NCBI GenBank assembly: GCA_000153445.1
Contig: CH672396.1
Span: 559,878-623,877 of the forward strand
Reading direction: 5' to 3'
From: a gamma proteobacterium HTCC2207
Lineage (GTDB): Bacteria > Pseudomonadota > Gammaproteobacteria > Pseudomonadales > Porticoccaceae
Length of the DNA stretch: 64,000 bases
How positions within the stretch are numbered: the stretch's first letter is position 1; each line of letters begins with the position of its first letter. Of the stretch, positions 56,649 through 64,000 are shown piece after piece. Below the pieces are notes generated by a model. That model was not told where the DNA came from and ran no database searches. It saw nothing but the letters and a program-made list of their open reading frames with translations. The position numbers and the translations under genes were made by a program.

Positions 56649-57275
56649 ATGACCTTTAAAAAGTGGTTTTGCTTAGGATCACTGGCCTTGGCTGGTGTGA
56701 TGGGATTTGTTTCGTTGAGTGCTGCGCAGGATGATACGAGTGATCCGTACCAGCAGATTGAGCAGGTTACGGTTGAGCTTCTGAATACTATCGCAACACA
56801 TCAGGATGGTTACCCTGAGAACGAGAGAGCCTATTTCGATGGTTTAGATGCCTTGCTTCAAGACAGTATTGATTTTGCCTTTATTGCTCGCAATGTAATG
56901 GGCAGTTATCACAAGCAGGCTACTGCGGAGCAACGCGCGAGCTTCGCTGCGACATTTCGTAACGGTCTAATTGAAACCTATGGTCGTGGCCTGATCGGTT
57001 ATGAGAATCAAGAAATTGTATTGGTCAAGGTTCAAGCGGTTCCTGAGGGGCAGCGCAGATTGACGGTGAAGCAGGAAATCCGCAGCACTGACACGGTCTA
57101 TCCATTGGAATACAGCATGGCGCGTAAAAAGACCGGTCAGTGGATGGTGGTCAATGTGGTGATCAACGGTATCAATCTGGGTAAAACCTTTCGCAATCAA
57201 TTTGTTCAATCTGCCCAGCGCGCTGGTGGCGATATAGATCAAGTTATCAATGGCTGGTCATCTGAGAGCCTGTAA
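56649..57275 (+). CDS. mlaC: MlaC-type phospholipid-binding periplasmic protein
   Basis: The 208-residue protein (from ATG 56649, with GAGTGG 7 nt upstream; ATG 56634 adds five residues) has a signal peptide ending near SLSAAQ and an MlaC fold (FAFIARNVMG, RKKTGQWMVVNVVINGINLG). In the usual system it ferries phospholipids between outer and inner membranes to MlaFEDB. Here mlaF, mlaE, mlaD and mlaB are not next to it, though ibaG and murA follow as usual. Confidence 0.9.
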   Translation: MTFKKWFCLGSLALAGVMGFVSLSAAQDDTSDPYQQIEQVTVELLNTIATHQDGYPENERAYFDGLDALLQDSIDFAFIARNVMGSYHKQATAEQRASFAATFRNGLIETYGRGLIGYENQEIVLVKVQAVPEGQRRLTVKQEIRSTDTVYPLEYSMARKKTGQWMVVNVVINGINLGKTFRNQFVQSAQRAGGDIDQVINGWSSESL

Positions 57276-57354
57276 AAAATAGCCTTTAAAAGAAACCCCT
57301 GTGAATTTAATTCGCGAACTACCAATTAGCTTCGCGACGACAAAAGAGTGAGTT

Positions 57355-58907
<1,553 letters not shown>

Positions 58908-58920
58908 TAGAGCTCTTTTA

Positions 58921-58944
58921 GCTCAGTAGACGTAATCACTGAGC
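58921..58944 (+). repeat. Inverted repeat between murA and hisG
   Basis: GCTCAGT (58921-58927) and ACTGAGC (58938-58944) are perfect 7-bp arms with a 10-nt loop, 14 bp after murA. No T-run follows, so it may affect message stability or partial termination instead of full termination. Confidence 0.6.
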
Positions 58945-58973
58945 ATAACGAATTGTAAAAAGCAGACAGGCTA

Positions 58974-59609
58974 ATGACCCAGATAACCATCGCCCTAACC
59001 AAAGGGCGCATTTTAAAAGAGACCCTTCCACTTCTGGCTCGAGCCGGAATCGTGCCCACAGAAGATGTCTTCACCAGTCGCAAGCTGGTCTTTCCCACCA
59101 ATCGTGACAATGTCAGGTTGATTATTTTGCGTGGCTCAGATGTCACCACCTATGTTCAGTTTGGTGCTGCAGATTTGGGGGTGGCAGGCAAAGATATGCT
59201 GCTTGAGCATCAGGGGGATGGATACTACGAGCCACTGGATCTGGGTATAGCGCGCTGCAAATTGATGACCGCTGTGCCGGTCGGCACAACTCAGCAGCAC
59301 AGCAGGCTGCGCGTCGCGACAAAATATATCAATGTAGCTCGGGAATATTACGCCCAGCAGGGCCGTCAAGCCGATCTGATCAAACTCTATGGGGCTATGG
59401 AATTGGCGCCGATACTGGATTTGGCTCAGGAGATTGTCGACATAGTAGACACAGGTAACACCTTGCGTGCCAATGGACTTGAGGCCAGAGATGAGATCGC
59501 CGAAATCAGCTCGCGTTTAATCGTCAATAAAGCGTCGATGAAAACCAAGTTCGCTGAGGTGCAGGGGATTGTCGATGCACTTAGAGAGGCGGTGGAGAAC
59601 AACGCATGA
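58974..59609 (+). CDS. hisG: ATP phosphoribosyltransferase, short form
   Basis: The 211-residue protein starts histidine synthesis. It lacks the ~80-residue C-terminal regulatory domain of the long form (about 299 residues), so it should need HisZ as partner; hisZ is not in this window. [17 protein letters not shown] contains the phosphoribosyl site. It overlaps hisD by 4 bp. Confidence 0.96.
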   Translation: MTQITIALTKGRILKETLPLLARAGIVPTEDVFTSRKLVFPTNRDNVRLIILRGSDVTTYVQFGAADLGVAGKDMLLEHQGDGYYEPLDLGIARCKLMTAVPVGTTQQHSRLRVATKYINVAREYYAQQGRQADLIKLYGAMELAPILDLAQEIVDIVDTGNTLRANGLEARDEIAEISSRLIVNKASMKTKFAEVQGIVDALREAVENNA

Positions 59610-60925
59610 CAGTTTCTGCTGACAATTGCGCCATCAGTAAGCTATCTACCCGGGATGAGGGTTTTACTCAGACCCTGAGTGATCTGATTGCTTGGGATAT
59701 GGTGTCAGATACGGATGTAGAAGACGCGGTAATCGCGATTCTGCGCCAAGTCAAAGCTCAGGGTGATCAGGCGTTAATTGAACTGACTAATCGCTTTGAT
59801 CGCCGTCAGGTCGAGGAGATCAGCCAGTTAGTGATAGGTCAGGATCAGCTTCAGCAGGCCCTTGAGTCCATAGACACGGAGACACGCAATGCCTTAGAGA
59901 TAGCCGCAGAGCGTATCCGCAATTATCACAATCACCAAGAGCAGCCTTCTTGGCGGTATCAGGAAGCCGATGGCACGGTTCTCGGACAGCAGATTACGCC
60001 TTTGGATCGCGTCGGCATTTATGTGCCAGGTGGCAAAGCAAGCTATCCCTCATCTGTATTGATGAACTGTATTCCGGCACGGGTTGCCGGAGTGGGCGAA
60101 GTCATTATGATGGTGCCCGCGCCAGACGGTGAACTTAGCCCCATGGTCCTGGCCGCCGCCGCTATAGCCGGTGTAGATCAGGTGTTTACCATTGGCGGCG
60201 CGCAGGCAATTGCTGCACTGGCCTATGGCACTGAGACTGTGCCCAAAGTAGACAAAATTGTGGGTCCAGGCAATATCTATGTGGCCACGGCCAAACGCAT
60301 GGTATTTGGTTTGGTGGGTTTGGATATGGTTGCTGGGCCCAGTGAAATTATGGTGGTCTGCGATGGCGATACAGATCCGGATTGGATCGCCATGGATCTG
60401 TTCTCTCAGGCGGAGCACGATGAAGATGCTCAGGCGATCTTTGTCTCTTGGGATGCCGATTATATAGCTGCCGTTCACAGCAGCATGACGAAATTATTAC
60501 CAGAGATGGAGCGCAGTGAGATTATTCGCCAGTCTTTAGAGCGCCGCGGTGCATTGATTGAAGTGCGGGATGCGGATGAAGCGATCGAGTTAATTAACCG
60601 TATTGCTCCGGAGCATCTCGAATTATCTATTTCTGATCCTGAGGCTTGGCTGCCAAAAATTCGTCACGCTGGCGCTATTTTTATGGGGCGTCACACTGCC
60701 GAAGCATTAGGTGATTACTGTGCCGGCCCCAATCATGTGTTGCCAACCTCATCCACTGCGCGTTTTTCTTCGCCATTGGGTGTCTATGATTTTCAGAAGC
60801 GCAGCTCGCTGATTTTCTGTTCTGAGCAGGGTGCTTCTGATCTGGGTAAAGTGGCCTCGGTGTTGGGTCGCGGTGAGTCGCTGACAGCCCACGCGCGCTC
60901 TGCAGAATATCGTATTCGCGACTGA
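59606..60925 (+). CDS. hisD: Histidinol dehydrogenase
   Basis: The 439-residue zinc enzyme does the last two steps of histidine synthesis. [12 protein letters not shown] and [11 protein letters not shown] (zinc His/Glu region) are visible, as is [19 protein letters not shown]. It follows hisG with coupled translation. Confidence 0.97.
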   Translation: MTVSADNCAISKLSTRDEGFTQTLSDLIAWDMVSDTDVEDAVIAILRQVKAQGDQALIELTNRFDRRQVEEISQLVIGQDQLQQALESIDTETRNALEIAAERIRNYHNHQEQPSWRYQEADGTVLGQQITPLDRVGIYVPGGKASYPSSVLMNCIPARVAGVGEVIMMVPAPDGELSPMVLAAAAIAGVDQVFTIGGAQAIAALAYGTETVPKVDKIVGPGNIYVATAKRMVFGLVGLDMVAGPSEIMVVCDGDTDPDWIAMDLFSQAEHDEDAQAIFVSWDADYIAAVHSSMTKLLPEMERSEIIRQSLERRGALIEVRDADEAIELINRIAPEHLELSISDPEAWLPKIRHAGAIFMGRHTAEALGDYCAGPNHVLPTSSTARFSSPLGVYDFQKRSSLIFCSEQGASDLGKVASVLGRGESLTAHARSAEYRIRD

Positions 60926-60952
60926 TCCATAAATAGTCGGGATTAAAATCTA

Positions 60953-60990
60953 AGGCTAGAAAGTTAAGGCTAGAAAGTTAAGGCGAGAGA
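60953..60990. repeat. 14-bp tandem repeat between hisD and hisC
   Basis: AGGCTAGAAAGTTA occurs at 60953-60966 and 60967-60980, with a partial third unit at 60981-60990 that forms the hisC ribosome-binding site (AGGCGAGAGA). Each unit carries an AGG that could act as a decoy Shine-Dalgarno. Confidence 0.9.
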
Positions 60991-60995
60991 CAAAT

Positions 60996-62060
60996 ATGAG
61001 TAAGTACTGGAGTGATTTTGTCGGCGGGTTAGAGCCCTATATTCCGGGTGAGCAGCCTGCTAATACCCATCTCACCAAGCTAAATACCAATGAAAATCCC
61101 TATCCGCCCTCGCCAGCTGTGATGCAGGCCATGAACGCAGCGGTGAATGAGGATTTGCGTCTTTATCCGCCGTCGAATGCCGACCAACTAAAGCAGACTA
61201 TTGCAGGTTACTTCCAGTTGACGCCCTCGCAGGTGTTTGTTGGCAATGGATCTGACGAAGTTCTGGCCCATGTGTTCAATGGTCTTTTTCGTCAGGCACA
61301 GCCAATCTTATATCCGGATATTAGCTACAGTTTTTACCCAGTCTACTGCGGCCTCTACGATATTGAATTTAGCAAGGTGCCACTAGCAGATGATTACAGT
61401 CTCGATTTGGGCGGGTACCGCCGTGCCAATGGCGGCATTATTTTCCCCAATCCCAACGCACCTACTGGCAGATTGCTGGGCCTTGAAGCGATCGAAGCCC
61501 TGCTCCAAGACAACATGGATTCTGTGGTAGTAGTGGATGAAGCCTATATAGATTTTGCTGCGGCCGGATCTAGCGCAGTCAGCTTAATCGACCAATACGA
61601 CAATCTGTTGGTTGTGCAAACCATGTCCAAATCTCGTTCATTGGCAGGTATGCGAATCGGTTATGCCATGGGTTCTACGGTGTTAATTGAAGGGCTTGAG
61701 CGGATCAAAAATAGCTTCAACTCCTATCCTCTTGGCCATGTTCAATTGGCTGCAGCTGTGGCTTCTTTCAATGACCCTGATTATTTTGAGAGCATGCGTG
61801 AGCAAGTGATTGCCAGTCGTGAATGGTTAGTTGAGGAGCTTGAGAGGCTCGGTTTCGAGGTGTTGCCCTCCGCGGCAAATTTTGTTCTCGCCCAACACTC
61901 GGAGTTTGGTGGTTTGGATCTGACTCAATCTCTGCGCGACAAAAACATTATTATTCGCCACTTTAATAAGCCGCGTCTCAGTGAGTTTTTGCGTATCACC
62001 ATAGGTACGCCGCTGCAAAATAAGCAGTTAATTGATGCCTTGGGCGAGATTGTTAACTAA
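60996..62060 (+). CDS. hisC: Histidinol-phosphate aminotransferase
   Basis: The 354-residue PLP enzyme shows NENPYPPSP near the start, [15 protein letters not shown] and [16 protein letters not shown] with the PLP lysine. It ends convergent with degS, 44 bp apart, with no terminator that I can see. Confidence 0.95.
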   Translation: MSKYWSDFVGGLEPYIPGEQPANTHLTKLNTNENPYPPSPAVMQAMNAAVNEDLRLYPPSNADQLKQTIAGYFQLTPSQVFVGNGSDEVLAHVFNGLFRQAQPILYPDISYSFYPVYCGLYDIEFSKVPLADDYSLDLGGYRRANGGIIFPNPNAPTGRLLGLEAIEALLQDNMDSVVVVDEAYIDFAAAGSSAVSLIDQYDNLLVVQTMSKSRSLAGMRIGYAMGSTVLIEGLERIKNSFNSYPLGHVQLAAAVASFNDPDYFESMREQVIASREWLVEELERLGFEVLPSAANFVLAQHSEFGGLDLTQSLRDKNIIIRHFNKPRLSEFLRITIGTPLQNKQLIDALGEIVN

Positions 62061-62104
62061 AGCGATGTTTGATTGGCAGTGCCTTTGATACGCTGATGTC
62101 TTGT

Positions 62105-63259
62105 TTAGCCAGGGCTAGTGGGGCGAATGCCCGCAACGGCAGTTACGGCAAAGGTCGCACCCTGACGCCAAATTTCTAATTCAATCGGCGCACCAGGCGC
62201 CACATCGGCAATCTGACTAATACTGGTTTGGCGGTCGGTGACCGGTTCGCCATTAATCTTAATGACTATATCGCCGGGCTGAATGCCCACCAAAAAGGCT
62301 GGACTGCCATTGTATATCGCCCGAACTAGCAGTCCTTGGTAGATTGGCAGATTTAAGCGCTTGGCAATTGGCTGGCTTAACGGAAAGGCATCCATACCCA
62401 GCCAGCCGCGGACTACATAGCCGTAGCTAATAATGTCATTGAGGACCTTCTCCGCAGTATCTGCTGGAATTGCAAAACCAATGCCTGCAGAGCCCGCCTG
62501 GTTAAGTATTGCCGTATTGATACCGAGCAAATTGCCATAGCTATCAACCAGTGCGCCACCGGAGTTACCAGGATTGATATCGGCATCGGTTTGAATAAAG
62601 TTTTCAAACGTATTTAGCCCGAGCCCATTGCGGCCCGTAGCGCTAACAATACCCTGGGTCACGGTCTGTCCTACGCCATAGGGATTGCCAATTGCCAGTA
62701 CCACATCGCCAATCTGGGCCTGGGCTGGTTCGCCCACGGAGATCGGCTGCAGATTATCCGCTTCAATTTTTAAGACTGCCAGATCGGTCTCCGGATCTTT
62801 ACCCACCACAATGGCGGGTGCTTCGCGACCATCATAGAGCAGTACCAATATTTGATCGGCACCGTCTATCACATGGTTATTGGTTAGCATAAAGCCATCC
62901 TCCTGCATGATCACGCCGGAGCCAAGTGAGGACTGAATACGCTGCTGCTGATTGTTAAATAGGCGGCGAAAGTAAGGGTCATCGAGTAGTGGGTGGTTGG
63001 AGGATTTGGTTATGGTGCGCGTATAGATATTTACGACAGAGGGTGCGGCGCGTTTCACTGCATTGGAGTAAGAAACTGGCCCCGCCCATTCGTTGGCCTG
63101 GCTGCGATTGTCGAGATCTATTGAAGATTGTTCGACGCTATTGTCCTGCTGGCGGATTTCAGGGAAGACTAGAAGTAGTAAGGCAGCTGCGCACAGGCCG
63201 ACCAATACAGGTTTGCCGAGGAAACGAATAATAAGATTCACTGTGCGATTTAAGGTCAC
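62105..63259 (-). CDS. degS: DegS/AlgW-type periplasmic serine protease
   Basis: The 384-residue HtrA-family protein has an N-terminal membrane anchor (about 15-30), a trypsin-like domain with His in LTNNHVI, Asp in TDLAVLKI and Ser in GNSGGAL, and one PDZ domain near the end. One PDZ plus an anchor is the DegS/AlgW layout; these cut anti-sigma factor RseA/MucA on envelope stress. Start is GTG 63259, with GTG 63241 as alternative. Confidence 0.93.
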   Translation of the reverse strand: MTLNRTVNLIIRFLGKPVLVGLCAAALLLLVFPEIRQQDNSVEQSSIDLDNRSQANEWAGPVSYSNAVKRAAPSVVNIYTRTITKSSNHPLLDDPYFRRLFNNQQQRIQSSLGSGVIMQEDGFMLTNNHVIDGADQILVLLYDGREAPAIVVGKDPETDLAVLKIEADNLQPISVGEPAQAQIGDVVLAIGNPYGVGQTVTQGIVSATGRNGLGLNTFENFIQTDADINPGNSGGALVDSYGNLLGINTAILNQAGSAGIGFAIPADTAEKVLNDIISYGYVVRGWLGMDAFPLSQPIAKRLNLPIYQGLLVRAIYNGSPAFLVGIQPGDIVIKINGEPVTDRQTSISQIADVAPGAPIELEIWRQGATFAVTAVAGIRPTSPG

Positions 63260-63318
63260 GCCTATCTCTCAATTTGTACTGGTCTAAGCGGTGGAGTATG
63301 GCACAAAAGCGCGATTAT

Positions 63319-63621
63319 TCAGCGCAATAAGTTAGATAGCCTTGGATCTGGCGTCTTAGCTTTGCGGTAAATAAGAAGCATATGGCCGATAGACTGCACC
63401 AATGTCGCGTTGTGTCCAGTGCAAATGGTGTTGGTTAGCGCTTTTTTGGCATCGCGATCTTCAGCGACTAATTTAATCTTAATTAACTCATGATCGGTAA
63501 GGGCGCGTTCGATTTCATTAGTAACGTTTTCTGTGAGGCCATTTCCGGCCACCGTTACTACAGGCTTAAGATTATGGCCTAATCGACGTAAATGTTTTTT
63601 ATCCGCGTTGGAACTTGTCAT
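63319..63621 (-). CDS. yhbY: RNA-binding protein YhbY
   Basis: The 100-residue protein is a CRM domain (LRRLGHNLKPVVTVAGNGLT, then a GxxG-like loop) that binds pre-50S ribosomes. It is divergent from rlmE across 48 bp, the usual arrangement. Confidence 0.94.
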   Translation of the reverse strand: MTSSNADKKHLRRLGHNLKPVVTVAGNGLTENVTNEIERALTDHELIKIKLVAEDRDAKKALTNTICTGHNATLVQSIGHMLLIYRKAKTPDPRLSNLLR

Positions 63622-63669
63622 AATGCACGACTCACTTTAAAGGTCGGCCATTCTAGCTAAAACAACCCC

Positions 63670-64000
63670 ATGGCGAAATCGAAAAATCGTAGTTGGATAA
63701 AACAACATGTAAAAGACCCCTATGTGCAAATGTCACAGAAGGATGGCTATCGTTCTCGGGCAAGCTATAAATTACTTGAGATTATTGAGAAAGATCGCTT
63801 GATCCGTCCCGGGATGACGGTCGTAGACTTAGGAGCAGCTCCGGGCGGCTGGTCTCAGGTGGCCATGGATTTGGTCGGACACGAGGGTCGTGTCCATGCT
63901 CTCGATTTGTTGCCCATGGATGGTATAGCTGGTGTTGACTTTATTCTTGGTGATTTTACTGAAGATGAAATATTGCATGAGCTTCTAGCGCTTATTGATA
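63670..64000 (+). CDS. rlmE: 23S rRNA (uridine-2552-2'-O) methyltransferase, 5' part
   Basis: The first 110 codons of rlmE (ftsJ) run off the window end. [10 protein letters not shown], the SAM motif [11 protein letters not shown] and DLLPMDGI are visible. It methylates U2552 in the 23S A loop. ftsH would normally follow outside the window. Confidence 0.96.
   Translation, partial: MAKSKNRSWIKQHVKDPYVQMSQKDGYRSRASYKLLEIIEKDRLIRPGMTVVDLGAAPGGWSQVAMDLVGHEGRVHALDLLPMDGIAGVDFILGDFTEDEILHELLALID

Overview
The window looks like chromosome of a marine, light-using gammaproteobacterium. Two things point there. First, the right-hand two thirds (about 33-64 kb) follows the housekeeping gene order of Pseudomonas and relatives: gatBAC / mreBCD-maf-rng-yhdP-nitrilase-yjgA, then npr-rapZ-ptsN-hpf-rpoN-lptBAC-kdsC-kdsD, ibaG-murA-hisG-hisD-hisC-degS, and yhbY / rlmE. 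Second, the left part carries a proteorhodopsin with a complete retinal-making operon. A SAR92/Porticoccaceae-like bacterium fits this, but that name is an inference without a database search. I see no IS element, phage gene, CRISPR array, tRNA or rRNA.

Layout. 0-2.3 kb: a doubtful broken ORF, yaeQ, a small zinc-ribbon-like protein and a 3-hydroxyisobutyryl-CoA hydrolase. 2.4-9.8 kb (minus strand): proteorhodopsin, a terminator, then crtE-crtI-crtB-crtY-blh-idi, overlapping or nearly so, ending in a clear terminator. 10-11.8 kb: a beta-lactamase-fold serine hydrolase divergent from proteorhodopsin, and a small lipoprotein. 11.8-14.7 kb: two photolyase/cryptochrome genes, one iron-sulfur type (all four cluster cysteines present) and one CRY-DASH. 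14.9-19 kb: DUF3429 membrane protein, DCC thiol oxidoreductase, SDR, AhpD-like protein, two YceI proteins and cytochrome b561. 19-33 kb: rlmD, glyA, NUDIX, nrdR-ribD, ribE-ribBX-ribH-nusB-thiL-pgpA, a membrane-fusion protein with a truncated RND pump, ribA and hisF. 33-64 kb: the conserved housekeeping blocks.

How it works together. CrtE to CrtY make beta-carotene, Blh cleaves it to retinal, Idi balances the C5 precursors, and proteorhodopsin uses retinal for light-driven proton pumping. The neighbouring photolyases use flavin, whose synthesis genes are spread over the middle of the window, so 2-33 kb is rich in light-related functions.

Most notable oddities: two genes seem to start at rare codons (thiL at CTG, a YceI lipoprotein at ATT); an RND pump keeps only its C-terminal ~390 residues; mlaC is present while mlaF, mlaE, mlaD and mlaB are missing from their usual place; tldD and pmbA are likewise absent; palindromes sit in front of the proteorhodopsin and crt genes; and short tandem duplications (14, 14 and 18 bp) lie in three operon spacers. 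I did not find a clearly new defence or biosynthetic system. The best candidate for an undescribed unit is the light island at 2.3-19 kb with its unassigned accessory genes.
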